In this document: in pieces, positions 35,475 through 43,908 of the stretch | Layout: each line of letters opens with the position of its first letter | How positions within the stretch are numbered: the stretch's first letter is position 1 | DNA from: Microbispora oryzae | GTDB lineage: Bacteria > Actinomycetota > Actinomycetes > Streptosporangiales > Streptosporangiaceae | Reading direction: 5' to 3' | DNA length: 64,000 nucleotides | NCBI RefSeq assembly: GCF_017896165.1 | Contig: NZ_JAFCNB010000023.1 | Location: 1 to 64,000 of the forward strand | Notes under the pieces: generated by a model | The model's input: only the letters and a program-made list of their open reading frames with translations | What the model was told of the DNA's origin: nothing | The model's database searches: none | Program-made: the position numbers and the translations under genes

Positions 35475-36441
35475 CCAGTGCCTCCCGCAAGGTCGTGCCG
35501 ACGGCATGCAGGTGCGCGACATCGGTGGGGTCGAGGACGGCCAGGATGAATCCATCCACCCCTGACTCGCGGTACTTCCGCACCTGACGCCGCACCTGGT
35601 CCCTGGTGCCGCAGAGGGCGAAGCCACGAGCGGCACTCGGTGTCAGATCCAGGAGTGTTCCGAGCCGATCCAGCGCCTCATGGAGCTCCCACTCGGAATC
35701 TGTGATGATCACATGGCCCAGCCACGTCTTCGTGATCTCGCTGCTGTCGCGGCCCGCGGCCACGCATGCCCGTTCCAGAACGTCGATCTTGTGTCGTACG
35801 GTCGCCGGCCCGCCGAAGAAGTTGCAGGCGTCGCCGAGCCTGGCGATCATCGGAATCAGCACCCGCTCACCGCCACCCCCGATAAGGATGGGCGGCCCGT
35901 CGGGATTGATGGGTCCAGGCATGTTGAGTGGCTCGTCGATGCTGTGGTAGCTCCCGGAGAACCGCGGCGCGTACTCAGTGAACATCGCCCGGCAGATCTG
36001 TACCGCCTCGGCGAGCTCAGCCAGGCGCTCCTTCGCGGACGGGAAGTCAAGCCCGTACGCGCGGTGCTCCTCCTCGTGCCAACCGGCACCGATGCCGAGG
36101 ATGGCCCGGCCACCGCTGATGATGTCGATCGTGGTGACCATCTTGGCCAGGACGGCTGGATTCCGGAATCCGCAGGCGGAGACGAGCACCCCGAGACGTG
36201 CGACGGAGGTGACGGCCGCGAGGGCGGCGAGGGTGGTGTACGCCTCCAGGATGGGCTCGTCCCGGCCCCCCACCGACGCGATCTGGTGGAGGTGATCCAT
36301 GGTCCACAGGCTGTCGAAGCCGGCGGCCTCGGCCGCCAGTGCGGAGTCCGCGACGCGCTGGAAAATCTTGTCGTCCGTGACGCCTGCGAACGAGTAGCCA
36401 CTGAACTGGAGGCCGATGCGGGTGATCGGTTGGCGGGCCAT
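35467..36441 (-). CDS. luciferase-like (F420/FMN) oxidoreductase
   Basis: A 324-residue TIM-barrel protein of the bacterial-luciferase superfamily. Family blocks are present: A-L-A-A-E-A-A-G-F-D-S-L-W-T-M-D-H, the K-M-V-T-T-I-D-I-I-S-G-G-R motif with G-I-G-A-G-W-H-E-E-E, and P-I-L-I-G-G-G-G. The G-A-G-W form is frequent in F420-dependent members. It could hydroxylate or dehydrogenate a carrier-bound amino acid or the polyketide part. It lies between PqqD and the carrier protein in the same operon. Confidence 0.88.
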   Translation of the reverse strand: MARQPITRIGLQFSGYSFAGVTDDKIFQRVADSALAAEAAGFDSLWTMDHLHQIASVGGRDEPILEAYTTLAALAAVTSVARLGVLVSACGFRNPAVLAKMVTTIDIISGGRAILGIGAGWHEEEHRAYGLDFPSAKERLAELAEAVQICRAMFTEYAPRFSGSYHSIDEPLNMPGPINPDGPPILIGGGGERVLIPMIARLGDACNFFGGPATVRHKIDVLERACVAAGRDSSEITKTWLGHVIITDSEWELHEALDRLGTLLDLTPSAARGFALCGTRDQVRRQVRKYRESGVDGFILAVLDPTDVAHLHAVGTTLREALDD

Positions 36442-36448
36442 CCGAGAC

Positions 36449-36787
36449 CTAACGGCTGGTCAGGGCGCTGACATCGGCAGGCGTGGCGACGTCGACGAGG
36501 CCGAGTTCGAGCAGCCGCTCGCAGAACCGGTACGTCGGCTGCCGGATCTGTTCGAGCGGCAGACCCGACGCCTCGGCGACACCGTCGAGCAGTTGACCGA
36601 CACTGCGGCGACCATCCATCAGCAGCCACGCCAGACGAGCGTCGCTGTCGAGGACGTAGCGGCCCGTCACGGTTTCCAGCAGGATGCCGCCGGCGGCACG
36701 GTCGCTGAGTTCGGCGACCGTCTTGGCGAGGCGGGCCGTCACGTCCAGCCCGCGGATGAGAATCGTGTTGTCGTTGATGGTGGTCAT
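36449..36787 (-). CDS. PqqD-family (RRE-like) protein
   Basis: A 112-residue protein of the PqqD family, the winged-helix fold used as RiPP recognition element. Typical features are a beta-rich start, then G-G-I-L-L-E-T-V-T-G-R-Y-V-L-D-S-D-A-R-L-A-W-L-L-M-D-G-R-R-S-V-G-Q-L split across the hairpin and helix, and a C-terminal helix. In PQQ, lasso-peptide and related pathways such proteins bind the precursor leader and deliver it to a radical SAM enzyme or protease. The start overlaps the KS-ACP stop (ATGA). No convincing precursor peptide lies nearby, so its partner may be a carrier protein or an unlinked peptide. Confidence 0.85.
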   Translation of the reverse strand: MTTINDNTILIRGLDVTARLAKTVAELSDRAAGGILLETVTGRYVLDSDARLAWLLMDGRRSVGQLLDGVAEASGLPLEQIRQPTYRFCERLLELGLVDVATPADVSALTSR

Positions 36788-39144
36788 GAACCTGTCTCCT
36801 TGCAGGCCGAGGCCTCCTCGACGAAAGCCGCTGTGGCAGCGACTGTGGGTGCTACGTACGGCAGGTCGACCGGCAGTTCGAGCCCGAGCCCCTCGCGGAG
36901 GCGGGCTGTGACCTCCACCGCGTATATGGAGTCGCCGCCGAGGTCATCCGAGAAGTGCGCGTCCACCGGGATGTGGTCGACGCCGAGAACCTCGCGCCAC
37001 ACCTGCTCGACGTAGTCGACGATGTTCACACCGTTCCGGCGCGTTGATCCGCCCGGGGAGCTGCCGGCGGCGCCAGAGGATCGCACGGGACGGTCAAGCC
37101 AGAAACGGCGCCGGGTGAACGGATAGGAGGGCAGCGAGACACGCCGTCGCGGCTCTTCGGCGTAGTAGGCCGCCCAGTCGATCCCCGATCCCGCCTGCCA
37201 CGCCGTGGCCAGCACTTCGTCCAGGTCGAACGACGGGCCGATCACCACTTGACCGGGGCTGTGCCGGGCGTCTCGAGCCTCGGCGGCGCCGGTGCAGGCG
37301 TCCAGGGCCGCGGTCAACGACGCGGTGTCGGCGCCCGTGGCGAGCCACTGTGCGATCGGCCGCGCCCACGCCTGCGCGTCCACTCGGGAGAAGGTCAGCC
37401 CCAGACGCCGCAGGATCCGGCCGATGACAGCCGCCACGAGCGCGCCTGCTCGTTCCGCGGGTAGGTCGCTCAGCTCCGCCGATCCGGTGAGTTCGACGAT
37501 GCCCGACCGCACCATCGGCTCGGACGCCTGGAGCCGCTTCCCCAGCTCCGCCAGGTCAGCGGGCGCCCCGGCGATCGCCAGCGACCAGCGGGCAGTGGAC
37601 CTGGCCGTCTCATCGGGTGCTCGTAATTTCGCGATCGCGTCGGCACTGCCGCTCACCACCGCCGACCACCGTCTGACGAAACGGCCGCGCCCGACGGCGA
37701 GCGTGTAGGCGATGTCGGCGAGTTCGGCGGAGTCGGCCGGCGTCACGGTCGCGAGCCGTTCGGCGAGCCGCTCGCGCATCCGATGCAGCTCGTCGTCGGT
37801 ACGCGCGGACAGCGTCAGCACGGCACGGGGTCTCATCGTCGCCACGGCCGGCTCGGCGAGCGCCCTTTCGAGAACGACGTGGGCGTTGGACCCGCCCAGC
37901 CCGAAAGAGCTCACACCGGCGACACGCGGACCGTCCGTCCGCCATGGCCGGGTCTCGGTGGTCACGACGAAGGGCGTCGAGTCCATGTCGAGTTCGGGAT
38001 TGGGAGCGGAGAAGTGCGCCGTCCCCGGTAGCGTGCCGCTCTCGACGGCCAAGATCGCCTTGATCAGCCCGGCTACGCCCGACGCCGCATCGGCGTGGCC
38101 GATGTTCGCCTTGACCGCGCCGAGGGTGACGGACCCGGGCGGCCGGCCATCGCCGGCGAAGACTCTGCGGAGCGCCTCGAACTCGACGGTGTCCCCGATG
38201 GCGGTACCGGTGCCGTGAGCTTCGACGTAGCCGACCTGGCCGGGAGTGAGACCGGCCCGGGCGAGCGCGGCTCGGATCACCGTCTCCTGACCGTCCACAT
38301 TGGGCGCGGCGAATCCCACGCGCGCTCCACCGTCGTTGTTGACGGCCCAGCCACGGATCACGGCCCGGCGGTTGTCGCCGTCGGCCTGCGCGTCATCGTC
38401 ACGTCTGAGGACCACGATTCCGGCGCCCGAGCTGGGCACGGTCCCCAATGACCCGGCGTCGAAGGGACGGCAGCACCCATCGGCGGACAGGATTCCGCCC
38501 TCGTGATAGGTGTAGCCGTCGACGTCCGGCGGCAGCAGACTCACACCGCCGGCCAGCGCGATGTCGCAGTCCCCCGCTGCCAGTGACGAGCATGCCAGCG
38601 CGACCGCGCTGAGGGACGTGGCACATCCGGTCTGCACGGTGATCACGGGTCCGGTGAGTCCCAGTTTGAACGCGAGCCGTGGCGCGAGAAAGTCCTTCTC
38701 GTTCGCCAGGGTGACCCGGACATCGTCATGGTGCCCGGCGTCGGCCTCGGCGGGAGCCAGGAAGTCGCGGTAGTACAGGTTCTCTCCGCACCCGACGAAC
38801 ACACCGACCACGGCGTCGCGCTCGCCCGAGTAGCCGGCGTCGTCCAGAGCCTCGGCCGCGACCTCCAGAAGGACCCGCTGTTGCGGATCCAGGATGACGG
38901 CCTCCGCCGGCGGCACCCGGAAGTGGTCGGCGTCGAACCGATCGACGTCGCCGACCTTCCCCACCGCGCTCACGAAGCCGCCGTCGCTCACACCGCCGGG
39001 CGCAGGCCGCTCACCGGTCCGGCTGACCGATTCGACGCCGTCGAGAAGGTTCCTCCAGTACTGCGCTATGTCGTCCGCCCCAGCGAAGCGACCGGCCATG
39101 CCGATCACCGCGACAGGGCGGCTACGAGGTGGCTCATTCCTCAT
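36784..39144 (-). CDS. PKS module KS-(degenerate AT)-ACP
   Basis: A 786-residue polyketide synthase. The ketosynthase (about 9-430) has its triad: C174 in V-Q-T-G-C-A-T-S-L, H310 in E-A-H-G-T-G-T and H350 in N-I-G-H. After the usual KS-AT linker, only about 150 residues remain where an acyltransferase should be, with no G-H-S-x-G. The post-AT linker (S-L-P-S-Y-P-F-T-R-R-R-F-W-L) is retained. The C-terminal ACP has S739 in L-G-G-D-S-I. The module must obtain malonyl from a trans-acting acyltransferase, none of which is in the window, or do a non-extending reaction. I chose the ATG overlapping the kinase stop. Confidence 0.92.
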   Translation of the reverse strand: MRNEPPRSRPVAVIGMAGRFAGADDIAQYWRNLLDGVESVSRTGERPAPGGVSDGGFVSAVGKVGDVDRFDADHFRVPPAEAVILDPQQRVLLEVAAEALDDAGYSGERDAVVGVFVGCGENLYYRDFLAPAEADAGHHDDVRVTLANEKDFLAPRLAFKLGLTGPVITVQTGCATSLSAVALACSSLAAGDCDIALAGGVSLLPPDVDGYTYHEGGILSADGCCRPFDAGSLGTVPSSGAGIVVLRRDDDAQADGDNRRAVIRGWAVNNDGGARVGFAAPNVDGQETVIRAALARAGLTPGQVGYVEAHGTGTAIGDTVEFEALRRVFAGDGRPPGSVTLGAVKANIGHADAASGVAGLIKAILAVESGTLPGTAHFSAPNPELDMDSTPFVVTTETRPWRTDGPRVAGVSSFGLGGSNAHVVLERALAEPAVATMRPRAVLTLSARTDDELHRMRERLAERLATVTPADSAELADIAYTLAVGRGRFVRRWSAVVSGSADAIAKLRAPDETARSTARWSLAIAGAPADLAELGKRLQASEPMVRSGIVELTGSAELSDLPAERAGALVAAVIGRILRRLGLTFSRVDAQAWARPIAQWLATGADTASLTAALDACTGAAEARDARHSPGQVVIGPSFDLDEVLATAWQAGSGIDWAAYYAEEPRRRVSLPSYPFTRRRFWLDRPVRSSGAAGSSPGGSTRRNGVNIVDYVEQVWREVLGVDHIPVDAHFSDDLGGDSIYAVEVTARLREGLGLELPVDLPYVAPTVAATAAFVEEASACKETGS

Positions 39145-40094
39145 CGGACCGCCCCCTGCCCCGTCAGCAGCCGGCGCTCGATGATCAGCGGTTCGAGCGC
39201 CGCGGTCAGCTTCTCGACGACCGCGCCGGGCAGCGTCCCGGGATGCCACCCGCGGACCCAGAACGGATGGCAGGCGTCCTCGTCCCAGTAGATGTTGGCG
39301 TTGAAGTCCGCCAGCGAGGTGCAGACGACGCGGGCGACCGGATACCAGGTCTCGTAGTCGACGTCGAACCGCTCGGCCACCTCGGGCGCCCGCAGCCGGA
39401 TCTTGTCGTGATCGCCGAGGCCGTGGTGCGGTATCGGCAGGTCCAGGGCACGGATGGTGCCGCAGCCGATGTTGACCGGAAGCGGGAAGCTCCGAACCTC
39501 AAGGGCGCCGTCGCGCAGTCGCAGGAACGCCCGATCGTTGGAGAGGAACGAGCTGCCGGCCCGGACGTTGCGGAACAACTCAGTCGACTTGCCCGCGCCC
39601 GAGCTGCCCACCGCCAGAGTGGCACGCCCGTCGTCGAGCCACGCCGCGCAGTGCACCTGGACCGCGCCGTTCGCCCTGCTGCGGCAGAGCAGCCAGTCCT
39701 CGATCACGTCACTCAGCAGCATCTGCGGGAGGCGGTCGGCGACGATAGTGGCGGAATCACCTGCCACGACGAGCAGCGCGTCGTCCTCCGCGTAGACGTC
39801 GCAGCCGGACCCCTCACTGACGATGGTGATGTCGCGCTGTTGTTCGGCGCCGTCGAAGGGTGTTCCGTCGAGGAAGTATTTCCCGGCCGGCGAGCCGCCT
39901 CGGTGACGTGACCGGCGCTCGCCCGCCCCGGCTGCGCTCCCGTGCTGCCGGTGCACTGTCAGCTGCGGTTCCCGGCCGTCGGCGATGACGTCGATGCTGC
40001 CGCCGAACGTGTCGAACACCTCGGCCAGCTCCTCATCCGCGAAGCCGGTGAGCTTGATCGCCTGACCCCAGATGCGCAGCGCCGCCTCACTCAT
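39141..40094 (-). CDS. HPr-kinase-like protein
   Basis: A 317-residue protein with an HprK/P-like kinase domain. H148 in V-Q-V-H-C-A-A-W-L and the P-loop GSSGAGKST (163-171) have the spacing of HPr kinases, followed by S-N-D-R-A-F. The Ser46-HPr partner system is not implied: homologues in lasso-peptide clusters phosphorylate the peptide, and others phosphorylate free serine. Its target here is unknown. The gene starts inside the end of the M20 gene (eight-base overlap) and overlaps the KS-ACP gene by ATGA, so it is firmly part of the operon. Confidence 0.85.
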   Translation of the reverse strand: MSEAALRIWGQAIKLTGFADEELAEVFDTFGGSIDVIADGREPQLTVHRQHGSAAGAGERRSRHRGGSPAGKYFLDGTPFDGAEQQRDITIVSEGSGCDVYAEDDALLVVAGDSATIVADRLPQMLLSDVIEDWLLCRSRANGAVQVHCAAWLDDGRATLAVGSSGAGKSTELFRNVRAGSSFLSNDRAFLRLRDGALEVRSFPLPVNIGCGTIRALDLPIPHHGLGDHDKIRLRAPEVAERFDVDYETWYPVARVVCTSLADFNANIYWDEDACHPFWVRGWHPGTLPGAVVEKLTAALEPLIIERRLLTGQGAVR

Positions 40095-41076
40095 GACCGT
40101 TCCCCTCCGTCTCCAGGGCGTCCAGCACTCGGCGCAGGACGTCTTGGTGATGTTCGATCTGACCGATGTGAATGAACTCGTTCGGCTGATGGTTGCGGTT
40201 GTCCGGCTCCGCACCCGGAACGACGACGAGACGGTCGACCTTCAGCGGCCCGAGCTGCCCAAGCCGGTTGGAGAACGGTGCGAGACCACCGGTGACCAGC
40301 CCCGGTACCGAGATCGCCCGAGCTCCCGCTACGGGGGCCATCGACTGACGCGAGGTGTGTGGCCACGCCTCCAGCAGGGCATCCACCGCGGGCTCCTCGT
40401 CCGGGCCGTAGCGGATGTCGAACCGGACGTCGATTTCCTGCACCGCCAGCGAGCGCTCGGTGTGCGGCGCCGTGATCCCGGTCAGGGTGAACCGCGGGCA
40501 GCCGGCGACCGCGACGAGCAACGCCCGCAGCAGGTCGGCCGCGTCACCACCCGGCCGGGCCGGATGGTGTGTCGCGCGCCCGGTCCGCAGGTGGAAAACC
40601 CCGTCGGCCTGACCGCTGTAGCCGGCGTAGAGGTCGGCGTCGCCGCGTGCGCCGTCGCAGATCAGGAGTGTGGCCGGGAGGTGCCGGGCGACGAAGGCCG
40701 CCGCGCCGGGCGCCCCGTCGGTCTCCTCACTCGTGTCGATCAGGACGAAGTGCCGGGCCGGGTCCGCCACCGACAGCGCGTTGAGCAACTGGAACTTGGA
40801 GTCCGAGACGCCGAGCCCGTACAACATCCCGTCCCGCTCGGTCAGGGTCAGCGGCTCGGTGTTCCAGGCCGTACGAGAACCGATCGGCTTGGTGTCGAGG
40901 TGGCCGTAGAGCCAGACCGGCGCAGCGGGGTCGCCGAAGGCGAACAGACGGTCACCGACCGGCCGGCAGCCGTACCGGCTCAGTTCCGCGGCGCAGCGCT
41001 CGAGCTGCTCGTCGTCGATCGGGCTCACCGTGTCCAGGGCGACCAGCCGGGAAAGGGAGTCCAGGTAGTCGATCAC
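40087..41076 (-). CDS. M20-family metallohydrolase
   Basis: A 329-residue member of the M20 peptidase/ArgE/DapE family. Metal motifs are present: G-H59-L-D61-T-K-P, the bridging Asp about 92 in G-V-S-D-S-K, and the E-E pair at about 117-118 in D-T-S-E-E-T-D-G, the catalytic base. The dimerisation lid follows. These enzymes remove N-acyl groups or cleave small peptides. Next to a GNAT gene it suggests acetylation of an intermediate followed by deacetylation, as in other antibiotic pathways. The GTG start overlaps the GNAT stop (GTGA). Confidence 0.87.
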   Translation of the reverse strand: MIDYLDSLSRLVALDTVSPIDDEQLERCAAELSRYGCRPVGDRLFAFGDPAAPVWLYGHLDTKPIGSRTAWNTEPLTLTERDGMLYGLGVSDSKFQLLNALSVADPARHFVLIDTSEETDGAPGAAAFVARHLPATLLICDGARGDADLYAGYSGQADGVFHLRTGRATHHPARPGGDAADLLRALLVAVAGCPRFTLTGITAPHTERSLAVQEIDVRFDIRYGPDEEPAVDALLEAWPHTSRQSMAPVAGARAISVPGLVTGGLAPFSNRLGQLGPLKVDRLVVVPGAEPDNRNHQPNEFIHIGQIEHHQDVLRRVLDALETEGNGHE

Positions 41077-41858
41077 AGCAACTCCTCCAGCCGCAGCCGC
41101 GCCTCCAGGGGCGCCGGCATGACGGCGATCGCGGGTTGCTGCCGAACGCCCTCCTGGTACGCCTCGTTGCGGGCCTGGAAGCAGTAGTGCCACTGCGCGT
41201 CCACGGCGTCGTACTCGTGTCCCGCGAATCGGAAACCCGGCATCCGCGCCATCCGCCGGTGTCCGACCGAGCCGGTCAGCACCTCGGCGAAGTCGTCGGG
41301 GGGCAACGCGTCGAGAACCGCCGGCTTCGGGTCCGCGGAGACGTACCTCGTCCGCCGCAGCACCTCGTCGCGCATGATCGAGTCGACTCGGGGCTCGGCC
41401 ACCTCGATGGGGGCATCGGTGAAGACCACGGCACTGCCGCGCTCACCGAGCCGGACCACATCCGAGCGGTAGCCGATCTTGAAGGCCACCGGGCGAAGCC
41501 CGAGCTCGAGCTTGAGCATCTGACTCGTCGTGTCCTCGCAGGTGCAACTGACGTAGCAGGACACGCCTTTTCCACGTATGTAGTCGTAGCGGACCCGTTC
41601 CAGCCGGCGGCCGAGCCCGGTGCCGCGGCTGCCCATATCCACCAAGAGGTTGGCGAGACGGTAGAGCTTGCCCGCCTGGCTGGCCGAGGCGTAGCCGCAG
41701 ACCCGGCCATGCGCCGTAGCGACGAACTTGACCCGGTCGGTCGAGGCGACCTCGGCCAGGTAGTGGTACCGGTGGTACGACACCCGGAAGAGTTCCTGGA
41801 CAGCGGCCAGCGTGCCTGGCGGCAAGTCAGTTCCCGGCTCGTATACGTTCACGTTCAT
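41073..41858 (-). CDS. GNAT-type acetyltransferase
   Basis: A 261-residue protein. The first 160 residues form a GNAT fold, with V-K-F-V-A-T-A-H-G-R-V-C-G-Y on beta4 and the acetyl-CoA loop in V-D-M-G-S-R-G-T-G-L-G-R-R-L. The C-terminal 100 residues are an extra domain of unknown type. It overlaps both neighbours by four bases. The likely substrate is the amino group of a pathway intermediate, with the M20 enzyme undoing the reaction. Acyl-CoA specificity cannot be read. Confidence 0.83.
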   Translation of the reverse strand: MNVNVYEPGTDLPPGTLAAVQELFRVSYHRYHYLAEVASTDRVKFVATAHGRVCGYASASQAGKLYRLANLLVDMGSRGTGLGRRLERVRYDYIRGKGVSCYVSCTCEDTTSQMLKLELGLRPVAFKIGYRSDVVRLGERGSAVVFTDAPIEVAEPRVDSIMRDEVLRRTRYVSADPKPAVLDALPPDDFAEVLTGSVGHRRMARMPGFRFAGHEYDAVDAQWHYCFQARNEAYQEGVRQQPAIAVMPAPLEARLRLEELL

Positions 41859-42439
41859 CGCGCCAGCGCAGCGGTGAGTTGGTCGAACGAGGTGACGTCC
41901 CGGCCGTAGTGGATGGCGGTGAAGCCGATCTCCCGCGCGGCTGCCACGTTCGCCGCCCGGTCGTCCACGAACCACACGCCGTCGGCGGCGATGCCGAGGC
42001 GGCGCAGCATTTCGTGGTAGATGGCCGGTTGCGGCTTGCGGACGCCGATGTCGGCGCTGATCACCCAGTCACGGATGGACTCGGTGAGGCCGAAACGCCG
42101 CCGCAGAAGCTCGGACCACCGGGACACATCGTTGCTCAGGCACGCCACCCGCACCCCGGCCGTGTCGGCCGCCTTCAGCAACTCGTGGACCCCGGGCGTC
42201 AACGTGTGCCGGGCGCAGTACTCCTCGTCGTCCGCGGAACCGGCGACGCCGGTCGCCTCCCAGAACCCGGCCGAGGTCAGCTCGCCCAGGCTGGCTCTCC
42301 GGTAGGCCTCCTCGATGTCGGCCGTGTCCAGCGCGCACCCGTGTTCGCGGAGATAGGGGACCAGCAACTCGCCGACATCGTCAGCCGACTCGTACAGCAC
42401 ACCCATGGCGTCCAGGACCACGGCTGTGGGTTCAGGCAT
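41855..42439 (-). CDS. HAD-superfamily hydrolase
   Basis: A 194-residue HAD-IA protein. The motifs are V-V-L-D9-A-M-G-V-L-Y, C-L-S-N-D (Ser, motif II), R-K-P-Q-P (Lys, motif III) and W-F-V-D-D-R (motif IV). The second Asp of the phosphatase DxD signature is Met, as in dehalogenase-like and YihX-like members (DxY or DxG). Phosphatase activity is thus possible but not assured. It overlaps the HemN-like gene by eight bases. It could act on a phosphorylated intermediate made by the HprK-like kinase. Confidence 0.85.
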   Translation of the reverse strand: MPEPTAVVLDAMGVLYESADDVGELLVPYLREHGCALDTADIEEAYRRASLGELTSAGFWEATGVAGSADDEEYCARHTLTPGVHELLKAADTAGVRVACLSNDVSRWSELLRRRFGLTESIRDWVISADIGVRKPQPAIYHEMLRRLGIAADGVWFVDDRAANVAAAREIGFTAIHYGRDVTSFDQLTAALAR

Positions 42440-43898
42440 ACCGATCCTGTTCGAAGAACATCCCGTACTTCATGCCCAGCGCGGAGAGCTGAGCCGTCAC
42501 CGAGGGCGAGTAGAAGGAGACACTCAGCTCGTCGCCGAAGAAGTAGCCCAGCTCGGTCGGGCGTACCGCGGCCTCCGTCACCTCGAACAGCCCGTGCTGT
42601 TCGGCATGACGAATGGTGGGACCGAAGACATCGAGCGGGTCGGCACCGAACTTGGCCGCGAACCCGGCGCGGGAAACGCCCGTGCTGGTGTGCACTCCCA
42701 GCACGAAGGTCTTGCGCATCAACTCCTCCTGGCCCAGCGTCTGGCCCATCCAGGTCGGATGCAGGCCTTGGCGGACCTGTGCGCCCCATTCTCCGAGCGA
42801 CTTCGTGTTCCAGTAGAAAGTCGAGTTGAGAAAGCCGTACGAGCCGCAGCCCGCGCTGAGCAACTGCGTCTGGTCCACGCCCCGCTTGAGCTCGGTCTGC
42901 TGCTGCATCTTCTCCCGCGCCTTGGCGTACTTGTGACTCTGCACCCGTACATAGTCCGCGTCGCCCATCATCAGACCGTGAGCGAGCTGCATCCGCAGCC
43001 CATCGTCGTACGACGGGTAGAGATCCTGCTCGAGTTTCGAGATCCGCTTCATCGGGTGCCGCCGCAGCCGGTACACACTGACCGACTCCAGATCCCACGC
43101 GATGATCTGTTTCAGCGTCTCCACCCACGAGGCGAGCGACTGCCCGGGAAGCGCGTAGATCAGGTCGACATTGATGTTGTCGAATCCGGCCTTACGCATG
43201 TTCTCGATGCCGCGAAGCGTCATGTCCGCACCGTGCCGGCGCGCCATGATCTTCAGCACCCGGTCGTCCAGGCTCTCCACGCCGAGGTTCACACGGTTGA
43301 CGCCGTTGTCCCGAAGGATCAGCAGCTTGTCGAGGTTCGCATGGATCGTCTCGGGCGCGCACTCGAAGGTGACTTCCAAGCGGTCCGACACCTTCAGAGA
43401 CCGCAGATACCCCATGATCCGCTTGATCTGCCGCTCCTCCAGGATGGAGGGCGTCCCGCCGCCGAAATGGACTGTTCCGATCGTCGCATCCGGGTTGTAT
43501 CGCTGCAGCTTGGCGTCGATCTCCCGAATCAGGAGCTCGATGTACTCGTCCTTGTCGACCGGCGCGTTGTCGTTGTCGACGACCTTCGCGAAATAACAGT
43601 AGGAACAGATCCCACTGCAGTACGGGATGTGCAGATACATGTTCAGCACGTCCGCCGGAGGTTCCAGGTCGGACCGCGCGAACATCGCGTCGTGCGGCAA
43701 CTCCTCCAGTACGCGCACCGGCGGATAGCTGTAGATGAAGCAGTAGTCGCCGTGCTTGTCGAAACCGGCCGCCGAGAGCCTGTCCCAGTCGATGCCCCGG
43801 TACGCCGCCTCGACCGCATCGCCCACGGCCTCGTCGAGCACAATCCGTGCGTTGTCCTCATGGACGCGCCGACGCAGGTCCTTCGCCGCAATGTACAT
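42432..43898 (-). CDS. HemN-like (class C type) radical SAM enzyme
   Basis: A 488-residue radical SAM enzyme. C94-x3-C98-x2-C101 in Y-L-H-I-P-Y-C-S-G-I-C-S-Y-C binds the 4Fe-4S cluster. G-G-G-T-P-S (SAM site), the L-G-V-E-S-L-D-D segment and N-V-D-L-I-Y-A-L-P-G-Q are the marks of the HemN/HemW group. Eighty extra residues precede the barrel. HemN-like enzymes in natural-product clusters are class C methyltransferases or cyclopropane-forming enzymes using two SAM molecules. No heme role is suggested by the neighbours. It starts ten bases after the cobalamin-type radical SAM gene. Confidence 0.92.
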   Translation of the reverse strand: MYIAAKDLRRRVHEDNARIVLDEAVGDAVEAAYRGIDWDRLSAAGFDKHGDYCFIYSYPPVRVLEELPHDAMFARSDLEPPADVLNMYLHIPYCSGICSYCYFAKVVDNDNAPVDKDEYIELLIREIDAKLQRYNPDATIGTVHFGGGTPSILEERQIKRIMGYLRSLKVSDRLEVTFECAPETIHANLDKLLILRDNGVNRVNLGVESLDDRVLKIMARRHGADMTLRGIENMRKAGFDNINVDLIYALPGQSLASWVETLKQIIAWDLESVSVYRLRRHPMKRISKLEQDLYPSYDDGLRMQLAHGLMMGDADYVRVQSHKYAKAREKMQQQTELKRGVDQTQLLSAGCGSYGFLNSTFYWNTKSLGEWGAQVRQGLHPTWMGQTLGQEELMRKTFVLGVHTSTGVSRAGFAAKFGADPLDVFGPTIRHAEQHGLFEVTEAAVRPTELGYFFGDELSVSFYSPSVTAQLSALGMKYGMFFEQDRYA

Positions 43899-43908
43899 GT
43901 CGAGTCCC

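Noticed and set aside
39141-42439. HprK-like kinase and HAD protein as a certain phosphorylation/dephosphorylation pair
   Set aside because: The HAD motif I lacks the second Asp, so phosphatase function is not secure enough to claim the pair.
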